NCBI GenBank assembly: GCA_964034945.1
Contig: OZ035962.1
Coordinates: forward strand, 84,899,942 to 84,963,941
From: Chrysopilus asiliformis
Lineage: Eukaryota > Arthropoda > Insecta > Diptera > Rhagionidae
DNA: 64,000 bases
Direction of reading: 5' to 3'
The notes under the pieces were generated by a model, which was not told the origin of the DNA, ran no database searches, and saw only the letters and a list, made by a program, of their open reading frames with translations. Position numbers and translations under genes: made by a program. Of this stretch, positions 7,801-16,128 are shown piece by piece. Every line of letters starts with the position of its first letter. Position 1 is the first letter of the stretch.

Positions 7801-10724
7801 TGTATCTGAATTGCTTCGCTTATGTTGTCCGCACCAGTGAGAATATCATCAACGTAGAAGTCTTTTTTCGTAACTGCTGATGCCAGAGGGTGATTTTGTT
7901 GCTCGATCTCAGCTAGAGCATGGAGGCACTGGGTGGCTTGATAGGACGCTGGGACGGTGCCATATGTAACAGTGCACAGGCGATAATACCTTAATTCGTC
8001 AGTAGGTCGCTCTCGCCAAACTATTAACAGCATGTTTCTATCGCTTGAATCCAGCCAAATTTGTCTGTACATCTTGACGATATCTGCCGTAAAGACATAT
8101 CGATGCATTCTGAATCTTATTAAAATGGAGAATAAATCTTCTTGTATGGTGGGACCAGGTTGTAATATATCATTGAGGGATATATTAGTCGACGTTTTTG
8201 CTGAAGCATCGAATACCACTCTCAGCTTTGTCGTTCTGCTTCCTGGTTTTAGTACGGCGTGATGAGGCACAAAGTAATGACGTAGAGGAAGAAGTTCTCT
8301 GCTCAGAACCTCCATGTGCCCCATTGCCTCGTATTCTCTCATGAATTTAACATACTCTTGTCGTAGTTCTGGCATTCTAGAGAATTTTCTTTCTAATGCC
8401 AAGAACCGCCGCTGTGCTTGATGGCAAGAATCGCCCAATTCTGAGTTTATCGGCTTGAATGGGAGTTTTACGATAAATTTGCCGTTCAGGTCCCGACGGT
8501 AAGTTGAATGAAAATGTTCTCTGCAAGCCAGCTGCTCGGAGGAGAGCAACTTTTCAGGAGCTTCTGTTTCTTCAAGTTCCCAAAATCTGCGAATTCTTTC
8601 GTCTAGGCCGACACCGATGCCGCAAAAAGATTCTGAAGATGGTAAGTTGGCAGCCTTACCCAGAACGATCCATCCTAAGAGCGAATTTTGTAAGGTTGGT
8701 AAGTTTGGACCCAACTTTATTTGTCCGATGGTCATCAAGTCGCAATACAACTCTGCTCCTATTAGAAGATCGATCCCCCTTGGTTGGTGGAATTGTGCAT
8801 CGGCGAGTTGAATGTTTTGTGGAATCGACCATGAACTTATGTCGATAAATCTGCTGGGTTGTTGTGGGGCGATTTGTGGTAAAATGAACGCTTCCAAATC
8901 GGCTGTGAAGTTCGTTTTTTGTGATCGTAAATGAACACATACCCTTCGTTGTGTTTGTAGGGTAGCTGACCCTAAACAAGCCAGGTTTAATTGGGTGTTT
9001 GTTGTACTCAAACCCAATCGTTTACATAGTTTCTCAGAAATAAAATTGTTTTGAGATCCTGTATCCAATATGGCTCTGCATTCAACTGGGTTACCATGCT
9101 TATCAAGCGCATGTAACAATGCTGTGGCGAGGAATACGTAACTCTGTTTTTCATTCGCTAAGGTTGCGCCTGTCGTAAACAAGCCGACTTGAGATTGCAC
9201 CGGTTGCGAGATGGCTAATCCGGGTGTCTCGCTTGCCCTTAACTGAGCAACTTGGTGTATTAGCGTATGGTGCTGTTTATTGCAGTTGAAGCAATGGCGT
9301 GAAAGGCAAGCATTGACTGCGTGACCTGGCTGAAGGCAATTCTCGCATAAGGAATGCTTCTTTATATACTGGATCCTGTCGTTGATAGACATTTGCAAGA
9401 ATTTCTTGCATTTGTGAAGTCTGTGATTGACCTGTTTGCAACAGGAGCAAGTTTGCTGGTGGGTGGACAACAACGATGACCGTGAATTGAAGTTCTGTTT
9501 TTGTTGTCTGTCCTTTCGATCGCCCAAGCTCTCTAATGTATGAAAGCGAGACTCGAGGAAGCTTAAGAAGCCGGATAACTTCTGTAAATCGCGTGGATCC
9601 TTTAGAGACTGCTCATAAAGCCTGTGTGTTTCCTTGTCTAGTTTTTGAGTTAGGAAGTATAAGGCTATTGGGTCCCAATTATCAGTGTTGATTTTTAAAT
9701 TATTCAATGCTGATATGCACTCCTTGATGACGTCATGAAACTTCTTCACCCCGGAGGCCGAATTTTCTGTCATGAAAGGTTGAGAGAATAATTTGTGAAG
9801 AGAAGCAGAGACCAATAGCCGGATGTTGTTGTATCGAGACTTCAATATGTCCCATGCAGCGACGTAATTTTCTTCGGATATTTGTAGATGTTGGATGATT
9901 TTGGCAGCTTCACCCGATAAATTCGACTTCAGGTGAAACATCTTCTGGACGTTTCCCATTGGCTGGGAATGTATAAGTTGATTGAACAGATCGTGGAATT
10001 CCGTCCATTTGAGGTAGCTTCCGTCAAATGTCGGAATTCTAACCTTTGGTAATTTGAACTGAGGAGCGTACTGAAAATTGCTAGAAGAGGGTTGCAGTTT
10101 TTCCATCTCTTCCCTCAAACGCACGACTGCTTGCAACTGGCGATACTCCAGGTCAGCGTATGACCTTTCGTCGTAGTCGTCTGGCTGGAAGTCGTCTGCC
10201 ATGATGACGCCATGCATGTCCATTGAAGTTTGCCAATACCTTTGAATCATCTTCAGCTGCTCAGAGTAATACATTTTACTAAACGTTTTTGTAGATTCTT
10301 CTTCTAAGCGTTGCAATAGCCGCTCTAAGGCCGCCATGTTGGCCTTTTGCTGCCGAATCATCTTGGTCGTAGTTTGTTGAGGTTGGTCATCCTTTGGTTG
10401 GCTTGGCCCGGCTTGAACAGTGGATACTGGCTCTAGAAGGGCTGCTTCGATTTTCGTTTTGAGAGTCTTGTATAATGCCTCAACGTTGGATCGATGATTG
10501 GCCTTGAAGTATGGATGTTCCAAATCTTCGTTTTTCAGGCATCCCAAAATCAATCGATGATTGCTGTCATATGCTTGCCATAAATCTTCTAAACTTTGTT
10601 GTCGCCGGATGAGATATTCTTCTGTGCGTCTGCTTGGGCCATCCTTCCTGTAGTTCTCGGATAATTTTTCGATATCTGCCCCCAGTTGGGACTGTCGGGC
10701 TGCTACGTCGATGAATGTGTCCAT
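4872..10724 (-). CDS. gag-pol: BEL/Pao Gag-Pol polyprotein
   Basis: One frame of about 1950 codons; I take the ATG at 10724 rather than the preceding GTG. Seen in order: coiled-coil N-terminus; DUF1759-type Gag core (residues ~225-370, beginning LPKVRIPTFDGSYLKW); Cys-rich knuckles (~425-440 and CENCLQPGHAVNAC at ~461, then HCFNC); aspartic protease with DTGS at ~555; reverse transcriptase (~830-1000) with catalytic TADIVKMY at ~882 and YVDD at ~957; an A17/RNase H region (AFADAS ~1133, WTDST ~1208); integrase zinc finger (H-H to CLKC, ~1445-1481); DDE core with Asp ~1516 (GIDFCG), Asp ~1581 (HCDN) and Glu ~1635 (LWEAAV); DUF5641-type C-terminal domain (~1715-1815). All motifs read intact. 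Unusually, the last ~90 residues hold a signal-like hydrophobic stretch (~1863-1882), possible N-glycosylation sites NGT and NSS, and a hydrophobic end (~1933-1951). The product should form particles, copy its RNA and integrate (family knowledge). Confidence 0.96.
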   Translation of the reverse strand: MDTFIDVAARQSQLGADIEKLSENYRKDGPSRRTEEYLIRRQQSLEDLWQAYDSNHRLILGCLKNEDLEHPYFKANHRSNVEALYKTLKTKIEAALLEPVSTVQAGPSQPKDDQPQQTTTKMIRQQKANMAALERLLQRLEEESTKTFSKMYYSEQLKMIQRYWQTSMDMHGVIMADDFQPDDYDERSYADLEYRQLQAVVRLREEMEKLQPSSSNFQYAPQFKLPKVRIPTFDGSYLKWTEFHDLFNQLIHSQPMGNVQKMFHLKSNLSGEAAKIIQHLQISEENYVAAWDILKSRYNNIRLLVSASLHKLFSQPFMTENSASGVKKFHDVIKECISALNNLKINTDNWDPIALYFLTQKLDKETHRLYEQSLKDPRDLQKLSGFLSFLESRFHTLESLGDRKDRQQKQNFNSRSSLLSTHQQTCSCCKQVNHRLHKCKKFLQMSINDRIQYIKKHSLCENCLQPGHAVNACLSRHCFNCNKQHHTLIHQVAQLRASETPGLAISQPVQSQVGLFTTGATLANEKQSYVFLATALLHALDKHGNPVECRAILDTGSQNNFISEKLCKRLGLSTTNTQLNLACLGSATLQTQRRVCVHLRSQKTNFTADLEAFILPQIAPQQPSRFIDISSWSIPQNIQLADAQFHQPRGIDLLIGAELYCDLMTIGQIKLGPNLPTLQNSLLGWIVLGKAANLPSSESFCGIGVGLDERIRRFWELEETEAPEKLLSSEQLACREHFHSTYRRDLNGKFIVKLPFKPINSELGDSCHQAQRRFLALERKFSRMPELRQEYVKFMREYEAMGHMEVLSRELLPLRHYFVPHHAVLKPGSRTTKLRVVFDASAKTSTNISLNDILQPGPTIQEDLFSILIRFRMHRYVFTADIVKMYRQIWLDSSDRNMLLIVWRERPTDELRYYRLCTVTYGTVPASYQATQCLHALAEIEQQNHPLASAVTKKDFYVDDILTGADNISEAIQIQQQLRDMLNKGGFPLRKWCSNHSKLLEYIPPEDHAVELTLTDNDVSTLGLIWNPKEDTLAIKTLCKQQLQQSNKRFTKRSILAETSSIFDPLGIINPVVVLAKIFMQHLWSLKLDWDAAIPEELHTRWSRFREQIKLLDKVTVPRHVITPDSEIELHAFADASEQAYGACIYARSNDCNNQITMRLLCSKSRVAPTKKETLPRLELCAAVLTTSLAERVLTCLKQPMKNITYWTDSTIVLSWIQNPSSTFKTFVANRVAQIQRASSPQNWRHIDSKSNPADILSRGIYPKDLLDCKLWFEGPEFLKKPKPCWPKLRAVEPSINLELKAAKTILLATNKGSSFIDEIQHNNSFRRLHEVTAFVIRFTKNCQAPRDQRLIQKRPNSEELYKALHHITAHVQGKEFSAELKALRKKEPLTSGNRLTSLTPWLDDKGLIRVGGRLQESQLSFEAKHPVLLPSTDIITKLIVKQLHINYLHPGPQALLALMRRQFWVLGGRRLAQNVVHHCLKCARARPRNISQLMGNLPVERLQPTRPFTHTGIDFCGPFMIHYKIRGKTPTKAYIAVFVCFSTKAVHLELVSDLTSASFIGCLKRFIARRGRPTTVHCDNATNFIGAKNELQELGKLFASTQHQQDVEEQCAQQGILWKFIPARSPHFGGLWEAAVKSVKHHLKRVAYGASLTYEELNTVIAEVESMLNSRPLTPMSNDPNDLQPLTPGHFLIGEPLTAIPDPGFQENRIHLNKRWKLVTALKDEIWRRWSTEYLQELQRRSKWTKPVTEISPGTLVVLKEDNTPSLKWPMARVINVHPGKDNLIRVVELKTAKGITKRAIHRVCPLPVSTTDEVDEPQQGSSPTRKPRNGSFKPINPKWLEPAHQKRDTSPLVNTPKRKANLFSIALIVLLALTPISESLNGTRMPKLSVMPGLYKHDGYDHEINALKENIQLLKENSVLNEMPNSNSSHHFIAYIALMLSVGFLLCF

Positions 10725-10740
10725 CACGTCGGGGTCACCA
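10723..10740 (-). other. Primer-binding site for tRNA-Trp
   Basis: TGGTGACCCCGACGTGAT on the minus strand is complementary over 18 nt to the 3' end of eukaryotic tRNA-Trp including CCA (from memory of the tRNA sequence). It starts four bases inside the 5' LTR. Its last two bases are the AT of the Gag-Pol ATG, so primer site and start codon overlap. Confidence 0.85.
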
Positions 10741-10744
10741 AAAA

Positions 10745-11160
10745 TGTTGGATTGGAGCTTCTTCCCTTCCAGGTCTTGTGGGTTTTTAATATTTTGGGCA
10801 AGTGCGGCTACCTCTGGTGGGGCCTCTTCACTTGAATGAACTGAGATTGAATTAACTTCCTTTGAATTAAGTCAAATGCGGCTACCTCGGGTGGGGCCTC
10901 TTCAATTGATAATCACTCAAAGACTAATTAACTGTTTCTAATTTTTATTCGGATAAACCACTATTTATATACAAAATTTCTTAAACCTATTTACATAGAA
11001 AATTCTAAATTCTAAGTAGTTCCCGTGAGAACTTTTTCCAGACGCATCGTCAGCGGAAAAAGGCAACAACAGGTCGTATTTCGTTTGTCTTATGCGTTGT
11101 CTGCCTCACGTGGCGATCCAGGTGCATCAGGTGATAATTGCTGACGGTTGGTACCGAACA
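10745..11160 (-). repeat. 5' LTR of the BEL/Pao element
   Basis: Same 416-bp sequence as 4336-4751, with no difference seen. As the upstream LTR it supplies the promoter. It is the element end closest to the Shank exon. Confidence 0.96.
10944..10971 (-). promoter_or_regulatory. LTR TATA box and poly(A) signal
   Basis: Minus-strand TATATAAATAG (10971-10961) is a good TATA box, and AATAAA (10949-10944) follows 11 bases later. Transcription would start around 10930-10940, so the repeated (R) segment between start and cleavage would be short. The same pair occurs in the 3' LTR. Confidence 0.55.
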
Positions 11161-11165
11161 ACACC
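11161..11165. repeat. Target-site duplication ACACC (right copy)
   Basis: Matches 4331-4335 and directly follows the CA end of the right LTR. Confidence 0.92.
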
Positions 11166-11793
11166 TGAACTTGAAATTCAAAACGATTTTCAATCACGAG
11201 GTCGTATTTTATTAGCTCGACTTTTCTAGCTAGACTACCTTCCCATTAATGTTGCTATTGTTTGATGGTAATCGAACCGGTTGGTCACGATTTTTTATGC
11301 GGTTAAGAAGAACCACCTGAGTTACATCTGAGCTTCAGGTAAAAATCTGGTAACCTAACCTAACAACAGCTTTACATCCAAAGACCCTGCAATTTACTTG
11401 ATTTTTCTATTACGAATTTTTCCATTTTGTATTGAAGTAAATTTATCTGCACTAAAAATATGTAATTATTTGTTAAGTGATGTGATTTTTTGTCTTGTTT
11501 TGGTTGTCACGAGAGAAGAAATCTTCCTTAGATTCGAATTTCTGTGTCAATGTGAAATGATGTAATATTAATAAACCGTATGTCAATTTGTTATTTTATG
11601 TCATAAATAATATCATATTAGCAAATTATGATGGTTAAATAAATGGAGCGATTTTGATTTGATGTTTTTTGTTATTTATTTTTTTTTTTTTGGTTTGAAA
11701 AATTAATAAAAAATCAAATAAAGTACAATGAAATGAAGAAATATGTCTTTTGGAGGATTTTTGCCGTGTATGAAATTTTCACGCTCAACTTAC
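11166..11793 (-). other. Shank intron, 5' segment
   Basis: On the minus strand this follows the GTAAGT donor at 11793-11788, so it is the start of the first coding intron. It is AT-rich, with long T and A runs near 11680, and no second exon is visible before the retrotransposon. Confidence 0.6.
11788..11793 (-). other. Splice donor GTAAGT of the Shank exon
   Basis: The minus strand reads CCAAAG followed by GTAAGTTGAG, an exact metazoan consensus donor directly after codon 55, leaving phase 0. Confidence 0.85.
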
Positions 11794-11958
11794 CTTTGGT
11801 AATGATGCCAACACCTGCTGTTTAACATCCCAAACTAATCGATCGGCTGGAAATTGTAGACATTTGTAGACATTTAGCTCTGGGACATGGATTCGCACCA
11901 GAAGCCATCCATCACGTGGCTCTGGTGGTGGATCATCGTCGAAAACGGCTGTTTCCAT
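11794..11958 (-). CDS. Shank: Shank/Prosap scaffold protein, first coding exon
   Basis: A 55-codon exon not visible as a long ORF because splicing ends it. It encodes METAVFDDDPPPEPRDGW and then a segment with LLVRIHVPEL, KCLQFPADRLVWDVKQQVL and ASLPK. This is the opening of the SPN (Shank/ProSAP N-terminal, ubiquitin-like) domain; vertebrate SHANKs have the same pattern (VVVRVGIPDLQ...TKCLRL...VWAAKQRVL). Shank is the multidomain postsynaptic scaffold (SPN, ankyrin repeats, SH3, PDZ, proline-rich, SAM) linking receptors to the actin cytoskeleton; only about half of the SPN domain is here. An in-frame TGA ten codons upstream supports this ATG. The exon ends at phase 0 with GTAAGT. The next exon, which in the family continues into the NYGLF motif, was not found in 1-11793, so the intron is at least 11.8 kb and contains the retrotransposon. 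Identification is by pattern, not by search. Confidence 0.88.
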
Positions 11959-12043
11959 ATTTCCAAGAGAAAGAAATTTTCAATTTCCCAGTATTATTTC
12001 TTCCCCCCGCTCTTATCGACGTTATTTACGTTGACTTTTCACT

Positions 12044-12082
12044 TATAAATAGGCGTTAATGAGCCGTTTAAGGGCTCATTAA
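12044..12082. promoter_or_regulatory. TATA-like box and hairpin upstream of Shank
   Basis: TATAAATAG at 12044-12052 on the plus strand reads CTATTTATA on the minus strand, about 90 bases upstream of the Shank ATG. Next to it is a perfect inverted repeat: TTAATGAGCC (12056-12065), 7-base loop, GGCTCATTAA (12073-12082). A promoter role is inferred from position only; the 5' UTR could instead be spliced from exons further right. Confidence 0.3.
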
Positions 12083-13019
12083 TTTTATAGCAATTATTTC
12101 TTGAAACTGTGTTATTTTGGGATTTTATTTGATTCCTTCGGTGTCTTATATTTTTCTCGTGTAAATGGCGTTGTTGAAAATTTTTAAATGTTCATTTTTC
12201 ATGAATAACATTTTTCGCGAGCGGATTTAAATCTGAAAGAGAGAGGGAAATAATTTTTAATAATTAAAAATAATTAAAAAAAAAAAGATTTTTATTAATA
12301 ATTTTTTTAATATGTTTTATTATTTTATGCAAAATATTTCTAAACAATTTTACGTGATTTTAAGAATTTAGAAAAGTTGCAATTTTTTTTTTAAAGAAAA
12401 GGGGTTGAAATAAATTTTTTTAGCGCTGGTATTAATAATGTTTTCAGCTTTTCAGGGGAAAGACTGAAAACCTTTCAAATGTTTTAGTCCAGTTTGTAAT
12501 GTGCAAATGTAGGTCAAAATGTAGGTAAAAATGTAGGCGCGGTGGCGGGGATGGAAAGTGACTATAAATCTTCCACCAAAAAGAAATTAGCTTATTTTTC
12601 TGAGGCACTCTTAGAAAAATGCAACACCACAACTAGGTCTGTGTTGGAAGGGAATTTAAAAATCGTTGAAGATCGACCGTCTAAAATATTCAGAACTTTT
12701 TTTTCTTAACAAAAAAAGTTTTCATTTTTTGGTTGTCGAAAAAAGATTTAAATTCCGAAAAAGGTTTTTTAAAAGGGGGGCCAGGCCAAAAAAATTGAAA
12801 CCTCTAAAATTTGTAGTTTTTAGTTATGGCTATTCATGAAATAATTACGTCACAAAGTTAGTAGGAATTGTTAGGAGGGAAGGGCGCTGAGGTCTCCCGA
12901 AATGTGAGGGCAATATTAAATATCATACGAAAAATTGCGAAAAAATGTAACAAGGGTAGGAGAAAGTTTGAAAACGCAAATTAGGGGCTCTCCAGAAAAT
13001 GCGTTACTTATGCTTTTCG
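12083..13019. other. Non-coding DNA, no gene seen
   Basis: Very AT-rich with homopolymer runs (A-run near 12280, T-runs near 12380 and 12700). No coding signal was recognised. Low similarity to the R1 repeat may begin before 13020. Confidence 0.5.
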
Positions 13020-13340
13020 AAGAATACCAACTGCCGCAACTGCTAAACGCAAATGTAAAAATTTTCAAGTCTCTAGCTATATGATGTTGACGGACGGACA
13101 AACAGACAGACAGACGGACAGCAGATGGACGGATAGACGGATGGATATGCGGAAATCAAAATCTTTTGTCATCCCTAACGCCCTGGTGTAGTTCATTTTT
13201 CTGTCCGATGATTGGTTCGATGCGTTAGAAACTGTATACTAAATCTAATATACTCCTATATGATCTCATATAGAGTATAAAAAAAAGTTTATACTCTATA
13301 TGAGATCATATAGGAGTATATTCTATATGAGATCATATAG
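13020..13340 (+). repeat. R1 GTCY-type repeat, 3' part
   Basis: Contains the block ttttcaagtctctagct, a degenerate (GAC A/G)n array at 13089-13146 (GTCY on the other strand), then ggaaatcaaaatcttttgtc, the conserved ccctggtgtagttcattttt and ccgatgattggttcgatgcg, and an AT-rich tail tatactaaatctaatatact. Block order matches copies at 15470 and 26545. Confidence 0.8.
13251..13318. repeat. Perfect 31-bp inverted repeat at the R1 tail
   Basis: Arms 13251-13281 and 13288-13318 are exact reverse complements with a 6-base loop. They consist of the R1 tail (around ctcctatatgatctcatata), and a further partial copy follows at 13321-13340. Confidence 0.9.
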
Positions 13341-14055
13341 GGGTCGACATTTCCAATTTTTGGCAGAAAAAAAACTTTTTTTTGTCGAAATTTCCAATTT
13401 TTGGCAGAAAAAAAAATCTTTTCTCTTTTATTATAAGAATACATTTTTTCAAAGAAGAGCTTTTGAACATTTTTCCGTTGCACAAAAATTGATTCTGCAA
13501 AAGATTGAATCACGACCAGCCCACAATAAATGACACAACAATTGTTACGAAATTCCAAGCCTTAAAAATTACGGCTAAATAATGAAAACTTAAATCCAAC
13601 TAAAGTGTAGTAATTAATTATATACTATTTAAAGTAAAATTAAGTCGCCCACAAACTAAAATCACATTAATTGGTCAACATCAAACGGTAGTTAGTTACT
13701 CAAAGAAGGAAAAATTTTTATTATGAAGAAATTAAGAGATTATGTCATTAAAACCTCCGCAAAATCAACTCAATGGGTTTTTTTTCCTCTAATGTCGATT
13801 ACCTTAACATAAATAATGAATCGCTTGAACTTTTCAGTTATTTGGCGGAATAAAACTTCAACTACAAGCAAGTACTCATAGTACCAAAATCCCCTGGGAA
13901 AACTCTTCGTTTTTCCATGAGTTTTAACTGGACATGGTGGAAATTTCGACGTGAATTTGTGAAACTCTTCAAATGATTGACTTTTTTAAACTTCAATGAA
14001 AACACAAACATTTTTTGTGGTTGATATAGTTATTTATTTGTTATTAGTGGGAACT
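13341..14055. other. Non-coding DNA, no gene seen
   Basis: Begins with a twice-repeated ttccaatttttggcagaaaa (about 13351 and 13388). Otherwise nothing was recognised. Confidence 0.5.
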
Positions 14056-14120
14056 TTAACACTAGATTGCCCAAAGAAGTCAAGCAGTCAAAATGACTGC
14101 TTTTGGCAATCTAGTGTTAA
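14056..14120. mobile_element. 65-bp TTAA MITE (CACTAGATTGCC family)
   Basis: TTAA at 14056-14059 and 14117-14120 bound CACTAGATTGCC and its reverse complement GGCAATCTAGTG. Between them is little more than the subterminal palindrome GCAGTCAAAATGACTGC. Longer relatives with the same ends lie at 30114 and 43116, so this is a minimal derivative. Confidence 0.85.
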
Positions 14121-15469
14121 CGTAGAGCATATTTTCCTACATGTTTTTAAGGAAAATGGCAAGTGGAAGCGCAGTTTTACTATCCAAAGTTTGAATATTA
14201 ACAAATAGGAAATTGAGCAATTCGTTTAGATTCAAAAAGAAACCCTCGTCACTACCATTAGAGATTCCCCTCTTATTGGTTGGCTGTAATCACTGTTCGC
14301 CTCTGGGAATTTACTTCAATAAAGTTATGTAATTTTATTAAATTTCATGCAAATCCTCCTCATTTAATCGCGGAAAACCAATCTAAACTCGACCAGGGGC
14401 AAACTGAAATCCACTAGAATAGATTAGCATAGATTGGCGGGATTTATTCGAATGTGCGCATAACTCGGAAGTGCAATTATTTGCTAGTTAACCGCTAAAA
14501 TGTCTGGTTTTCGTTTGGTTTAAATGCATTTCGCAACGGACTCCAAAGTTTGGAGAAGGTTAAACACTTAATCAATGACGTGCTTGATTGGTATACAGCC
14601 TAAGAGCTTTACTCAAGATGACTAAATTGATTGAATTATGGAGATCGCTAGTCTAATTAGGTCTAAATGCCGATGAAATTGAATTTTTTTTCCGGCTGAA
14701 AAGTATGAACGTAACGTAATTAATTTGTTTTTGTGTTTTTTTTTTCAAGTTTCATTGAGACCCGCAATTATGACTGTAGGTGATATTCGACAATTGAGCT
14801 GTTAACAGTCATTGAGTTGTTGAATGGTAAACAAGCTAATTAGAGTGTGTTTTTTGAAGAAAACATTTTTCTAAAAATAATATAATAATCATATTATTAT
14901 CACATTAATACTTGTTATAAAGAAAAGTCGAGTTTTTGTGACAAATTTTTTTAAAAACTACGGAACTGATTTTAATAAAATTTTATCGTAAGGTTTAGAC
15001 TATTATGGAGTTTGAGAAAGGCTTTTTTTATCAATTCCTCTTCCTTCTTACCTGTTATTCGATATTTCTTGAACCGCTGAATGGATTTGTATCCGGTTTT
15101 CACCATATCTACCCACTCCACTGTCAACCCTTTACCAGCCATTTCTTGCAATTATAAAAACATTTTGGTCCGGTTTTCCCTATTATAGAGTTAAATCCCT
15201 GATGAAATTTTACCCTGCCCGTTCCCTGCAAGTTGTGCATCTCTAAAAAGTAGGAGTCGAGATCGACGGCTGAGTAATTGCAGATACAACTGCAACGTTG
15301 GATCGTAAAGTAATCAGGGCTGGAGCAACTAAAATATTTATAACAAAAAGTTGATGTTTTTTGATATTATTAATCGAACTGATGCACTTGACTTTTCGTA
15401 TTCAAATTTTTTGCATCTCACAGCTTCAATCTAGGACTATTAAGAAATGCGGTATTTGGATATCCCAAG
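14121..15469. other. Non-coding DNA, no gene seen
   Basis: No gene recognised. About 14935-15210 contains aaccgctgaatggatttgta and a ccggttttc line that recur loosely at 16150-16290, so this may be an old repeat. Confidence 0.45.
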
Positions 15470-16128
15470 GTAGAACATAAGAAAAGCTTAAATTGCCAGG
15501 GGGTAATCGTCAAAAAATCTTTATGAGGACAGATAAAAGTTTTATTTCGAAAAATCCACTTGTGTGGGAAAAGGGAGAAGGGAGAAGAAGTGGTTCCATT
15601 GGATTTTGATGTATCGAATGGTTATGAAATATTATATTCTAAACACATTTTGTCTTTATAAATTTTTCGATACGATGTACTGTTTTCGAGAAAATAGGAT
15701 AAAAGTATTCCATTTGTATGCGGGTGCGGGGCAAGGAGAGGTTCCACTGGATTTTGATGTATGAATGAGTTATATCAGATCCCAATCTAAACATATTTTA
15801 CGTTAATAAATTTTTCAATACGACTCACCGCTTTCCACAAAATTACAATTTATTTGGGAGAGGAGGGAACAAATGGTCCGATTTTGCCAATTCAAGAACT
15901 GGAAACGCACCTGTAAACAATTTTATGTCTCTAGCTGACCCCATTCGAAAATTATGGTCTTCATGGACAGACAGATTGACAGACGTGCGGACAGACGGGC
16001 GGACATGCGGAAATCTAAACCTTTTCTCATAACTACGCTCCTTTTTGGTGTCCGACGATTGGTTTGATCCGTTATAAATTATACTAAATCTAATATACTT
16101 CTATATGATTCCAATATAGGGTATCAAA
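15470..16128 (+). repeat. R1 GTCY-type repeat, near full length
   Basis: Starts acataagaaaagcttaaatt and runs through two gaggg/ggattttgatgtat blocks, cgactcaccgctttc, aattttatgtctctagctga, a (GAC A/G)n array at 15965-16008, tggtgtccgacgattggttt and an AT-rich end near 16128. This is the best reference copy in the window because nothing is inserted in it. Confidence 0.8.

Larger units (their letters stand above)
4336..11160 (-). mobile_element. BEL/Pao LTR retrotransposon, complete
   Basis: A 6825-bp element with 416-bp LTRs (TG...CA ends) that look identical by eye, ACACC target duplications, a primer-binding site, a polypurine tract and a single uninterrupted Gag-Pol frame. Domain order (Gag, protease, reverse transcriptase, RNase H, integrase, all in one frame) and the A17/DUF5641-type regions are typical of BEL/Pao. 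Identical LTRs and an intact frame imply a very recent insertion, possibly a competent copy. It lies about 630 bp downstream of the Shank exon, in sense orientation in the presumed first coding intron. Confidence 0.96.

Noticed and set aside
8504..8848. 114-codon plus-strand frame and similar ones across 5100-9000
   Set aside because: Shadows of the BEL Gag-Pol frame on the other strand.
1..11793. Second Shank exon
   Set aside because: The continuation of the SPN domain (NYGLF region) was looked for on the minus strand left of the first exon and not found.
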